Of a DNA stretch of 20,483 nucleotides, positions 1-7,632 are shown piece by piece. Under the pieces are notes generated by a model that was not told the origin of the DNA, ran no database searches, and saw only the letters and a list, made by a program, of their open reading frames with translations. Every line of letters begins with the position of its first letter. Position 1 is the first letter of the stretch. The stretch spans positions 1 through 20,483 of the forward strand of contig JBDHWF010000074.1 in the NCBI GenBank assembly GCA_039810045.1, read 5' to 3'. The translations under genes were made by a program, and so were the position numbers. Source of the stretch: CADCWN01 sp039810045 (GTDB lineage Bacteria > Chloroflexota > Chloroflexia > Thermomicrobiales > CADCWN01).

Positions 1-2
1 AC

Positions 3-221
3 ACCCAGGAGGAGCTCTACAGCCGGCTCCGCAGCGAAGTGGCCGAGGGCACCGCGCCGACGGCGGCGCCGATCGCCCCGGGCAGCCCGGTGGCGCTGCT
101 GTCCATCCCCGAGATCGGCATCGACAACCTCGTCGTCGTCGAGGGCAGCCGGCCGGCCCAGCTGCAGGACGGCCCCGGCCATGTGCTCGGCAGCGTGCTC
201 CCCGGCCAGGCCGGGGTGAGC
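3..221 (+). CDS. Sortase fragment, actinobacterial type (both ends missing)
   Basis: An open frame entering from the left edge encodes a piece resembling the start of the catalytic domain of class E/F-like sortases of high-GC Gram-positives. An Ala/Pro-rich linker is followed by a segment reading LLSIPEIGIDNLVVVEG and then GPGH and LPGQAGVS, the usual order in these enzymes. Sortases are membrane-anchored cysteine transpeptidases that attach proteins to the cell wall. The part with the catalytic His, Cys and Arg is missing, because similarity stops around base 219-224. The frame then runs about 13 codons into DNA antisense to the neighbouring amidase and stops at 258-260. Hand-counted G+C over bases 1-220 is about 75%, clearly above the following sequence. 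The fragment is probably foreign or joined by assembly error. The family call rests on remembered motifs. Confidence 0.6.
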
Positions 222-1675
222 GGAGTCGCCGGCAAGTCGCTGAGCTTCGGTGCGCCATAGCCGAGCGCCGGGCTCGAGAGCAGGTCGCAGCGTTCCCAAA
301 GCCGATCGCTCTGTGCTCGCAATGCCGCCCGGGTCTGCTGGGCCTGGGTGTAGGCAGTCGGGCCATAGGCATAGGAGACCATAATGCGGTGGCGGGGGAA
401 ATCGCCGAGTTCGTGCGATCGCTCCCGTAAGGTCTGTTCGTGGTAGGCCGCCGCTTCCAGTCCGATCAGCGGTGAACCGATAACCCGCAAGCCCTCCATC
501 TCTGGGAAGTTGAGATCGACGATCTCCGCCCCAGCAGCAGCGAGCGCCTGCAACCCTGCTTCCCAGGCGGCTAAGGCTTCTGCCGTCGTTGGCGTGCCTT
601 TCCAGCCATCGTCACGAATCGCGCCGATCCGTAGTCCGCGTACCGCATCGGGATTTTCCAGGCCCTGCGTAAAGTCTGGCACTGGACCACGGCGCGTGCG
701 GCGATCAGCGGGGTCATAGCCAGCCAACAGGTTCAGCAACAATGCCGCATCGCGCACTGAGCGGGTCATTGGGCCAAGGTGGTCGAGCGACCAGGAAAGG
801 CTGACCGCTCCCGCCAGGCTGATCCGTCCGAACGTTGGTTTCAGCCCAACGATCCCACAGAGTGCGCTCGGCGTACGAATCGAGCAGCCAGTATCAGAAC
901 CGAGCGCACCATAGGCGAGGCCAGCGGCAACCGCTGCCGCCGAGCCACTGCTTGACCCTCCAGTATCATGCTCCAGGTTCCAGGGATTGTGGGTTGGGCC
1001 ATAGTGGACATTCCATGATGAGGGGTTATAGGCGAATTCGCTCATCCGCGTTTTGCCGATAATGATCGCGCCCGCCTCTTTGAGCAGGCGCACAGCGGTA
1101 GCATCGGTCGTTGGGATCCAGTCTGCAAGTACTTTTGATCCCGCTGTCGTGGTGATCCCCGCTGTTGCCAGCAAGTCTTTGATCGCAAATGGCACACCGT
1201 GCAACGGGCCACCAACCCGCCCAGCGGCCATTTCTGTCTCGGCTTGTTTTGCTGCAGCGCGGGCTTCGTCAGCCAGTACCAGTTGATATGCGTTCAACGC
1301 ATCATCATATTGAGCGATCCGGGCCAGCATCAATTCCGTCAGTTCCGTGGGGGTGACTTCCCCTGCGGCAATTGCTGCCGCAACGACATAGAGTGGCGCA
1401 AATGGATCACGCGGGTTCATTGTCGTCGTCGTTGGCGATGGTGGGTCAGTGGCTCCGACAGCGACCGTTGCACTGAGGTCAGCCCAGTCTTTCAGATCAT
1501 CGGGCACTGTATCGGGTGGCGTTTGCTGGACAAGATTGACGAAGGCATCGACATTCCCCAGGAATGGCCCAGCAGTAATCTGCTGAATATCTTCCTCGGA
1601 AAGTGGGATTCCAGCTCTAGCTGCATTCGCTCGTAAACGGGCCAGTGTCCCTTCTGCGGTTGGCGCATTCGACAT
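222..1675 (-). CDS. Amidase-signature family amidase, C-terminus cut off at junction
   Basis: This is an amidase-signature (GatA/AtzF-like) serine hydrolase that cleaves amide bonds; its substrate cannot be told. With the ATG at 1675 as residue 1, the Ser-cisSer-Lys triad is visible: Lys166 in FAIKD, the Gly/Ser-rich loop at 239-245 (cis-Ser about 241), and nucleophile Ser265 in DTGCS, where most relatives have DTGGS. Residues ~8-65 form an extra N-terminal helical segment resembling the small AtzG-like domain found before some amidases. A start at Met86 would omit it, but GAGGAG lies about 6 bases before the ATG at 1675 and supports the long form. Homology ends near the junction at ~220. The remaining minus frame to base 17 translates into low-complexity sequence antisense to the sortase piece, so the normal C-terminal part is absent. 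The gene lies 35 bases after the 1711-2799 gene, suggesting one transcript. Confidence 0.85.
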
Positions 1676-1710
1676 TCCTTACTCCTCTCGCTCATTGATT
1701 GACCACGCTA

Positions 1711-2799
1711 TTATGCCAAACGTCCACTGAATTGAGGATCATCGCAGTGTGCCGCAAAAAAGTTTACGACTTTGGGGCCGTACTCCTTGAACGATGGGGG
1801 GAAGATTCCTGCTGGGGCTAACTGCGTGTGACTGTTGGCAGTCGTGTAGGTGCTATGGTGCAGCAGGTAATCGATGATTTTGTGGGATATGTCTCCTTGC
1901 CGCAACAGCCGCGCTCGTAGCAGTTGCCGCCCGACTACGGGTGCCAGCTGATAGGTTGGGCGGCGACCAATCAGCAGCAGGGCGCTATCACGATAGGCCG
2001 GCCAGATCCGCGGAGCATCGGGATCAACCAGATGAAAGGTCTGGCCTGCCGCTGCGGAGTCGCGCGCCAAGTGCGCGATCGCTCTGGCCACGTAATCGAC
2101 TGGCACAATGTGAGCCAGGTTTTTCCCTGCACCAAACATTGGCAGGGGCAGATTGAACTGATTCAACCGTTCAATCAAGAAAAGTAGCGCGTAGGCCCCG
2201 GAGAAGTGATCAATCTCACCGCTGCGTGAATCACCAACCAGAAACGTTGGTCGATAAATCGTTGGTGTTATTGGCAGGGCCGCAGCACGTACCTGTTGCT
2301 CATGCTGAAATAACTGCACCTCCCAGCGATTTTTGAACTGCTGACCACAGGCGAAATCGTCTTCAGTGACCACTCCTTCCCGATTGCCTGAAACAAATGC
2401 TGACGAAAGAAACTCGAAGCGCGCTAGTCGTGGACAACGTGCGGCCAGCCGTAGACTGGGCAATAGTTCATTACTGACCCGATACTGACAGGGTGTACCA
2501 GGATCGGTCAGGTCAATAATCTGCTGAGCGGCAGCCAGCAACGTCTGGCTACGCTGACCCAGGCCAAAATCTGCCGCTAGAGGCTGCCAGTGTTGCCAGC
2601 GAAAGCGGCCTGCCAATGCCGCCACGTGGCGGTGCAGTTCGCGCTCGGCGATTTCCGCCCGCCCGCTGACTGCTGGATCAACCAGGGCGAGAACGTGGAC
2701 AGTGTTCTCGCGCAGCAGATTAATCGTCACCCGCCACGCCAGGTAGGACGGGAAACCCAGGAGAATAATCGGCTGCTGTTCGCTACAATCGTCGATCAT
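1711..2799 (-). CDS. Extended-SDR-like NAD(P)-binding protein with degenerate motifs
   Basis: The overall plan is that of extended or atypical SDRs (NAD-dependent epimerase/dehydratase, thioester-reductase-like). There is an N-terminal beta strand with a Gly loop, then a FLSSAFVSG strand (residues ~130-137), then IYRPTFLVGDSRSGE, and a later segment (HIVPVDYVARAI) typical of the substrate half. Key motifs are altered. The dinucleotide loop GxxGxxG reads GFPSYLA (residues 15-21, so GxxSxxA). The YxxxK position reads WEVQL, with Trp159 and Leu163 in place of Tyr and Lys. It may therefore bind a nucleotide or lipid without normal SDR catalysis. The start is uncertain: ATG at 2829 lacks a ribosome site, while ATG at 2799 follows AGAGAGG closely and fits the family N-terminus better. 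It is probably cotranscribed with the downstream amidase and divergent from mutL. Confidence 0.7.
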   Translation of the reverse strand: MIDDCSEQQPIILLGFPSYLAWRVTINLLRENTVHVLALVDPAVSGRAEIAERELHRHVAALAGRFRWQHWQPLAADFGLGQRSQTLLAAAQQIIDLTDPGTPCQYRVSNELLPSLRLAARCPRLARFEFLSSAFVSGNREGVVTEDDFACGQQFKNRWEVQLFQHEQQVRAAALPITPTIYRPTFLVGDSRSGEIDHFSGAYALLFLIERLNQFNLPLPMFGAGKNLAHIVPVDYVARAIAHLARDSAAAGQTFHLVDPDAPRIWPAYRDSALLLIGRRPTYQLAPVVGRQLLRARLLRQGDISHKIIDYLLHHSTYTTANSHTQLAPAGIFPPSFKEYGPKVVNFFAAHCDDPQFSGRLA

Positions 2800-2928
2800 C
2801 GCCTCTCTTGTGTCGCTCAGCGTTAGCATACTTGTGACGGATCAATGCGGCAACTGTGCAACAGCGCCTATGCTACACTACTATTATGTAAGCGTGTACG
2901 TACTGACGGCGAAGGAGCCTCGACCGCG

Positions 2929-4779
2929 ATGCCAATCACCCTGTTACCGCCCGATCTCGTTGGCAAGATTGCAGCGGGAGAAGTTGTCGAACGGCCTGCT
3001 TCGGCAGTGAAAGAGTTGCTGGAAAACGCCCTGGATGCTGGCGCAACGCGGATCAGCGTTGAGGTACGCGCTGGTGGTCGTGACCTGCTAAAGGTCACGG
3101 ATGATGGCTGCGGTATTCCAGCCTCCGAGCTACCGCTGGCATTGCAGCAACACGCCACCAGCAAGCTACGTACTGCTGATGATCTGAACCAGATCGCCAC
3201 CTTGGGTTTTCGCGGCGAAGCGCTCAGTTCGCTGGCCGCCGTTGCCCAGGTAACCCTGGTCAGTCGCCCGCCCGATGCACCATCAGGTTACGAGATTATC
3301 AGTCACGGCGCCGAGCAAACAACACCGCGACCGCTCGCTGCCCCACCTGGCACGACCATTACTGTACGCGACCTCTTTGCCAATGTCCCAGCCAGGTTGA
3401 AATTCCTGCGAGCTGCCGCAACCGAACATGGCGTGATCGGCAGAATCGTTACCGCCTACGCCCTGGCTCGACCCGCCGTGCGTTTCGAGTTGTCAGTCGA
3501 TGGTCGGCGCACCATCGCCACCGACGGAAGCGGCAGCAGACACAACGCCCTGGTCAGCGTCTATGGGGCCGATGTTGCGGCACAGATGTTGCCGCTCGAT
3601 CCTGATATTGCTGAGGTTCCGCAGATCAGCGTTGCAGGATATGTCAGCGCACCAGCGCTGAATCGCGCCAACCGTCAGGGAATCTTACTGTATGTCAACG
3701 GACGCTGGATTCAGAATCGTTCGCTCGGTTTCGCCTTAGAAGAAGCCTATCACAGCCTCTTGATGATCGGGCGACACCCGCTGGCAGCGGTCGACATCCA
3801 GATCCCCGCCGAACTGGTCGATGTCAATGTTCACCCAACCAAGAGTGAAGTCCGTTTCCTTGATGAGCGGGCCGTGGGCCGCGCCCTCAGTCGCACCACT
3901 CGCGCCGCCGTTCTCCACTTTGGCCGCACGGCGATCCCCGATTTCACGCTAACGCCGACGGCCTACAGCGAACCGTACCAACAAGGCGCGCTCTCAACTG
4001 GAGTGCCAGTACGCTGGCCGCAACCAACAGGGACGCTGGAACCACTCGGGGCGATCAGCTACGAAGATCCGATCCGCCCCGCCGTTGCCGCTGTCCCAGA
4101 GCGCAATGGCCTGCCCGCAACCACCCTGACGCATACCCCACAAACAATTGAGGCACCACCACCAGCGCCGGGGACACCTGAGCGTCCCCCCGGACGCCTC
4201 CCACCGTTGCGCGTGCTGGGTCAGGCGGGAGCCTCCTATATCATTGCCGAAGGGCCAGAGGGGGTTTTTCTGATCGACCAGCACGCCGCCCACGAGCGGA
4301 TCTTGCTCGATCAGCTACTGGCTGGAGCCGAACGCGCCGCACCCGACAGTCAGTTGCTCCTTGAACCACTGGTCCTCGACCTCACGCCCGCCCAGATTGA
4401 GGCGTTGGAACTCGCTGGGGCCGATCTCGCCGCGCTTGGCTTCGCGCTTGAGCCATTCAGTATGCGTGCCTGGGCCGTTCGCGCCGTGCCTGCGCCCCTG
4501 GCGACCAGTCGCGTGAGAAATTTGGGCGAAACATTACTGGCGATTATCGAAGAAGCCGCGCAAGGGGGACAGGCGACCAGTTGGCTGGAACGACTGGCTG
4601 GTACCACAGCCTGCCACAGCGCCATCCGTGCCAATCAGGTGCTGACCCTGGAAGAGATGCGCGCGCTGATCGGGCAACTGGAACGCACGACGCTACCACG
4701 CACCTGCGCCCACGGTCGCCCAACGATGCTCCAGGTGAATCTTGGCGACCTTGAGCGACAGTTTGGGCGGCACGGGTAG
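2929..4779 (+). CDS. mutL: DNA mismatch repair protein MutL
   Basis: MutL is the dimeric ATPase that couples MutS mismatch recognition to strand incision. The 616-residue product has the GHKL ATPase motifs in order: ENALDAG (Glu32, Asn33), DDGCGI (58-63), GFRGEAL (93-99) and GTTITVRDLF. A Pro-rich linker of about 100 residues joins the C-terminal dimerisation domain. That domain carries the metal-dependent endonuclease signatures: DQHAAHE (450-456), ACHSAIRANQ (Cys562), CAHGRP (593-598) and a final FGR. In DQHA(X)2E(X)4E the last Glu is Asp461, a conservative change. The protein is thus of the self-nicking type expected where MutH is absent. An in-frame ATG exists at 2845, but ATG 2929 gives the canonical MPITLLPPDLVGKIAAGEVV start and has GAAGGAG at 2911-2917, 11 bases upstream. 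A GNAT gene follows after 46 bases. Confidence 0.96.
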   Translation: MPITLLPPDLVGKIAAGEVVERPASAVKELLENALDAGATRISVEVRAGGRDLLKVTDDGCGIPASELPLALQQHATSKLRTADDLNQIATLGFRGEALSSLAAVAQVTLVSRPPDAPSGYEIISHGAEQTTPRPLAAPPGTTITVRDLFANVPARLKFLRAAATEHGVIGRIVTAYALARPAVRFELSVDGRRTIATDGSGSRHNALVSVYGADVAAQMLPLDPDIAEVPQISVAGYVSAPALNRANRQGILLYVNGRWIQNRSLGFALEEAYHSLLMIGRHPLAAVDIQIPAELVDVNVHPTKSEVRFLDERAVGRALSRTTRAAVLHFGRTAIPDFTLTPTAYSEPYQQGALSTGVPVRWPQPTGTLEPLGAISYEDPIRPAVAAVPERNGLPATTLTHTPQTIEAPPPAPGTPERPPGRLPPLRVLGQAGASYIIAEGPEGVFLIDQHAAHERILLDQLLAGAERAAPDSQLLLEPLVLDLTPAQIEALELAGADLAALGFALEPFSMRAWAVRAVPAPLATSRVRNLGETLLAIIEEAAQGGQATSWLERLAGTTACHSAIRANQVLTLEEMRALIGQLERTTLPRTCAHGRPTMLQVNLGDLERQFGRHG

Positions 4780-4825
4780 GCATTTACTTGTTTTTCTCGT
4801 CTTGACGAAACGCCTTGGAGACTGC

Positions 4826-5644
4826 ATGGTCACATTCCCCGTGCTTACGACCGCCCTGATTGATCGGCTTGAAAAGGCAGCCCGTCGCAAAGGGTATGAC
4901 GCGCTGCGGCGCGCGGCAGCGCTGCCGGGAAACCCTTATGCGGTCATTGTGCATCAACACCGTGACCTGCTGGCCTACCGCGTCGGGAAGCTTCCTACAC
5001 TCCCTTGGTACAACACCATCATGGGATTGAGCGAAGCATCCTTGGATGAGCTAGATCCTCTGCTAAGCCTCTACACAAGTATGAACATTTCGCCGACCGT
5101 CAGCATGTGGGCCACACACTTGACCCCAGCGGTCAGTCGAGTGTTATTTGACCGACAGTTCACGGCGCGAAGTGTCGGGGCCACCCTCTACACCGTGGCG
5201 CAGGTGCCGGATCAGCATTCCGTCTCGCGGGTATCGATTCGTGAACTCGCGGTGGGGGAAGAGATCAGCCTGTTCAACAGCGTGCTTGTGGACGGGTATG
5301 AATTCCGTGACCCTGTTCAACGTGCGCTGGCGTGCCTCGAGAATGAGGGGGACGATGTGCGGCGGTATCTCGCCTCGGTGGACGGACAACCCGCTGCTGT
5401 GGCCACGTTGACTGCGCATGAGGGTATTGCGTACTTAGCAGGGGCAGCGACCCTGCCAGCGTTCCGTGGTCTGGGTGCCCAGACCGCGCTGATTCGCGCA
5501 CGGCTAGCGGATGCGGCGCAGACCAGTGAACTGGTTGTGGTGACCACAGCGTTTACGTCACGCAGTCAACAAAATCTGGAAAAGAATGGCTTCCGCTTAG
5601 CCCACGTCAAAACGTCGTGGTCACCTCGCCACAACCTGGATTGA
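4826..5644 (+). CDS. GNAT-family N-acetyltransferase, 272 aa
   Basis: The C-terminal third carries a GNAT acetyl-CoA-binding core. A strand (AYLAGAATLP, residues ~202-211) leads into the pyrophosphate loop FRGLGAQTAL (213-222; R-G-x-G-A form of motif A), followed by a helix and the late strand LVVVTTAF and NLEKNGFRLAHV. The N-terminal ~150 residues are not recognised as a catalytic domain and may be a degenerate second GNAT fold, common in this type of two-lobed protein. The acceptor substrate cannot be inferred. ATG 4826 is preferred over the upstream in-frame ATG at 4742, which lies inside mutL, because TTGGAG sits 5 bases before it and the extra N-terminus looks non-conserved. It lies 46 bases after mutL on the same strand, so it is likely carried on the same transcript, without an obvious functional link. 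Confidence 0.85.
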   Translation: MVTFPVLTTALIDRLEKAARRKGYDALRRAAALPGNPYAVIVHQHRDLLAYRVGKLPTLPWYNTIMGLSEASLDELDPLLSLYTSMNISPTVSMWATHLTPAVSRVLFDRQFTARSVGATLYTVAQVPDQHSVSRVSIRELAVGEEISLFNSVLVDGYEFRDPVQRALACLENEGDDVRRYLASVDGQPAAVATLTAHEGIAYLAGAATLPAFRGLGAQTALIRARLADAAQTSELVVVTTAFTSRSQQNLEKNGFRLAHVKTSWSPRHNLD

Positions 5645-5774
5645 CCAAGCGTGTGAATCCAAACATCCTCCCTCCGCACAATAGCAACTGCATCACTTGA
5701 ATGTAATTTACGTTACTCAATGGCGTTGATGTTTATAAAGTTGCGGCCTTGTTAATGGGGGTCGCTACACAGAT
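5645..5774. other. Convergent spacer with no recognised gene
   Basis: This A/T-richer stretch between the GNAT stop and the Tn3 relic has stops in all useful frames and no clear terminator hairpin. It may be further decayed mobile-element DNA. Confidence 0.4.
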
Positions 5775-5924
5775 ATGCCCTGGCTGTACGCTACGGTTGC
5801 GGAACTGGGGCGAATGGAGAAGATCCTTTACCTGTTGCAGTATGTGGATGACGAAGCGTACAGGCAACGGATTCTCAGGCAATTTCTCGCTTCAGGCCTC
5901 ATACAGCGCGTTTTGCTCGACTAG
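5775..5924 (+). pseudogene. Remnant of a Tn3-family transposase (TnpA C-terminal region)
   Basis: A short open frame encodes a stretch with AELGRMEKILYLLQYVDD and then EAYRQRILRQ. This matches the conserved C-terminal stretch of Tn3-family TnpA, which commonly reads LxELGRxxKTLFxLxYLxDxEYRRRIxxQLNKGE. Similarity begins near 5780 and ends around 5885; the expected LNKGE and the rest of the C-terminus are missing, and no upstream transposase sequence is open. It is therefore a decayed fragment of ~35-40 matching residues, not a functional gene. Its end overlaps the 3' end of the minus-strand SDR gene (stop at 5899) in the convergent spacer. I saw no convincing 38-bp terminal inverted repeats. 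Recognition rests on remembered family sequence, so confidence is moderate. Confidence 0.6.
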
Positions 5925-6729
5925 CCCCACCGGGCGTACCACCGTCGGTGCTGATATCCTGACCGTTGACGAAGCTTGACTCGTCCGAGGCTAGCCAGAG
6001 GATGGCGTAGGCGGCGTCGGACGGATCCGAAGTGCGCCCCGCAGGCAGATTTGCCGCGGCTTCGGCGAGCCAAGCGGCATCATGCCCTTCAAGTGCCTGA
6101 ACCTGCTTCTCTGTCTCGGTATGATTCCAACCCGGATTGAGGTAGTTTGCACGGATATTATCGCCAATGAAGGCCGCAGCAACGTTGCGGGTCAGCGTCC
6201 ACAACCCGCCTTTAGAGATCGAGTAGGGTGTCAGATTCGCCGCGCCACCCTTGGCGTTGCCAGAGCCGACATTGATAATCGAACCACCGCCACTGGCGAT
6301 CATCTGCGGGATTGCCTCACGACAGAGAACCAGCGGACCTTCCAGGTTTATCGCCATAATCTGACGCCAAAGCGCGATTGTCGTCTCCTGAAGCGTTGCC
6401 CGTGGATAGATCGCGGCATTGTTAACGAGGACATCGAGACGCCCGAAATGCCGAACCGTTTCGGCAACCAGCGCAATACACTGATCCTCTCGCCCAACGT
6501 CGGTGCGCACGAAGATGGCTTCGCCATTGGCTGCCACGATCCGTTGCACCGTTTCCTCACCAGTCTCGGCGGTGCGGGCGGCGACGACAACACGCGCACC
6601 CTCACGGGCGAGCAGTTCAGCAGCGGCACGGCCAATGCCAGCATTGCCGCCAGTCACAATTGCAACCTTCCCAGCGACGCGCTCGCCACGCGGACGCTGG
6701 TCAATCGATGGGGGTAGTGGCACGGTCAT
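5899..6729 (-). CDS. SDR-family oxidoreductase, third gene of SDR trio
   Basis: This is a classical short-chain dehydrogenase/reductase, a cytosolic NAD(P)-dependent oxidoreductase of hydroxyl/carbonyl groups. The cofactor loop TGGNAGIG is at residues 26-33, NNAA at 103-106, catalytic Ser about 156, and Tyr169/Lys173 in YSISK. It ends with the usual SDR C-terminal pattern LWLASDESSFVNGQDISTDGG. At 276 residues it is slightly longer than the ~250 norm, because about 20 residues precede the first strand. ATG 6729 has GAGGAGG 9 bases upstream. It is probably the last gene of a minus-strand operon with the SDRs at 6784 and 7633, and its 3' end overlaps the Tn3 relic. The substrate is not predictable from the sequence; a role in sugar, polyol or small-alcohol oxidation is possible. 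Confidence 0.92.
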   Translation of the reverse strand: MTVPLPPSIDQRPRGERVAGKVAIVTGGNAGIGRAAAELLAREGARVVVAARTAETGEETVQRIVAANGEAIFVRTDVGREDQCIALVAETVRHFGRLDVLVNNAAIYPRATLQETTIALWRQIMAINLEGPLVLCREAIPQMIASGGGSIINVGSGNAKGGAANLTPYSISKGGLWTLTRNVAAAFIGDNIRANYLNPGWNHTETEKQVQALEGHDAAWLAEAAANLPAGRTSDPSDAAYAILWLASDESSFVNGQDISTDGGTPGGASRAKRAV

Positions 6730-6783
6730 TGATAGATTCCTCCTCTAACCTTCTGGCACGTGACAACCTGTGGCGGTCTGGCG

Positions 6784-7590
6784 TCAGCCAGAAAACTCGC
6801 CACGCGCACGCGAGCCTTTCATGTAGTCGGCAGTGGTAATCGCTGGGTGGAGCAGGCCACCATCAACGAAGATCGTTTGCCCATTGATATATGACGCCTC
6901 ATCCGAAGCCAGGAAGAGCGCAGCGCTAGCGATCTCCGTTGGGCTGGCCGTGCGTTGTGCCACAATCCAGGGCGCTGCCTGCCCATCGGTGGCATCATAC
7001 TGTGCCTGTTCCTCATTCGTCTCAGCGATATTAATGTAGCCAGGGGCGATACAGTTCGTGCGAATACCGAGATGGGCCAGTTCGGTCGCCATACTCTGTG
7101 TCAGGCGATTCAGCCCCGCCTTCGCGACCCCATACGGCGTATCGTTCGCCCAAACGTGGGTAGAATGAACTGAGGAGATATTAATGATCGCCCCACCACC
7201 TTGTGCGACCATCTGGCGGGCGGCACGCTGCCCCAAGACAAACGGCGCGGTCACGCAGAGATCAAGCGTATAGCGCCAGTCGTCCAGGGTCAGGTCGAGG
7301 AACGCGCCGTCGCGGGCACCACCCGCATTGTTGACCAGGATATCCAGCCCACCCAGCAGTTCTACAGCGGTATCGACTACCCCTGGATCCAGGTTGGTCA
7401 TCTCTGCCTGTATAGCGAAGGCTCGCCGCCCCAGGCCCCTGATCTGGGCGATAGTGTCCTCTGCGCCCCTTGCCCGCGCACGATAGGTCAGCACTACGTC
7501 TGCCCCTTCGTGCGCGAAGGCGAGGGCGATGGCCCTGCCGATACCATGACTCGCGCCAGTGATCAGTGCCCGCTTCCCTGCCAATCGCAT
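6784..7590 (-). CDS. SDR-family oxidoreductase, second gene of SDR trio (glucose-dehydrogenase-like)
   Basis: This classical SDR of 268 residues has TGASHGIG at 11-18, NNAG at 87-90, Ser139/140 in INISSVHS, and Tyr153/Lys157 in YGVAK. The ISSVH and CIAPGYINIAETNEE segments recall the glucose 1-dehydrogenase branch of SDRs, although this is only a resemblance and the substrate remains unknown. ATG 7590 is chosen because GGAG lies 6 bases before it; the in-frame GTG at 7608 overlaps that ribosome site region and would add six residues. Spacing is 42 bases from the upstream SDR (7633-8421) and 54 bases to the downstream one (6729), consistent with a single transcript. After the FVDGG signature the C-terminus carries ~20 extra residues with the basic end MKGSRARGEFSG. 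Confidence 0.92.
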   Translation of the reverse strand: MRLAGKRALITGASHGIGRAIALAFAHEGADVVLTYRARARGAEDTIAQIRGLGRRAFAIQAEMTNLDPGVVDTAVELLGGLDILVNNAGGARDGAFLDLTLDDWRYTLDLCVTAPFVLGQRAARQMVAQGGGAIINISSVHSTHVWANDTPYGVAKAGLNRLTQSMATELAHLGIRTNCIAPGYINIAETNEEQAQYDATDGQAAPWIVAQRTASPTEIASAALFLASDEASYINGQTIFVDGGLLHPAITTADYMKGSRARGEFSG

Positions 7591-7632
7591 TATCGCTCCT
7601 TTCCGCACGCCCCACCGTTTCTGTGTCTGCCA

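Noticed and set aside
17..221. C-terminal tail of the amidase frame across the junction
   Set aside because: It translates to Ser/Pro/Gly-rich sequence antisense to the sortase piece, so it is chance read-through and not amidase.
1199..1636. 145-codon plus-strand frame opposite the amidase
   Set aside because: It is composition-driven antisense sequence, rich in Trp, Arg and Cys, with no family resemblance.
6082..6717. 211-codon open frame on the plus strand
   Set aside because: It lies wholly antisense to a well-supported SDR gene and shows no recognisable domain or ribosome site.
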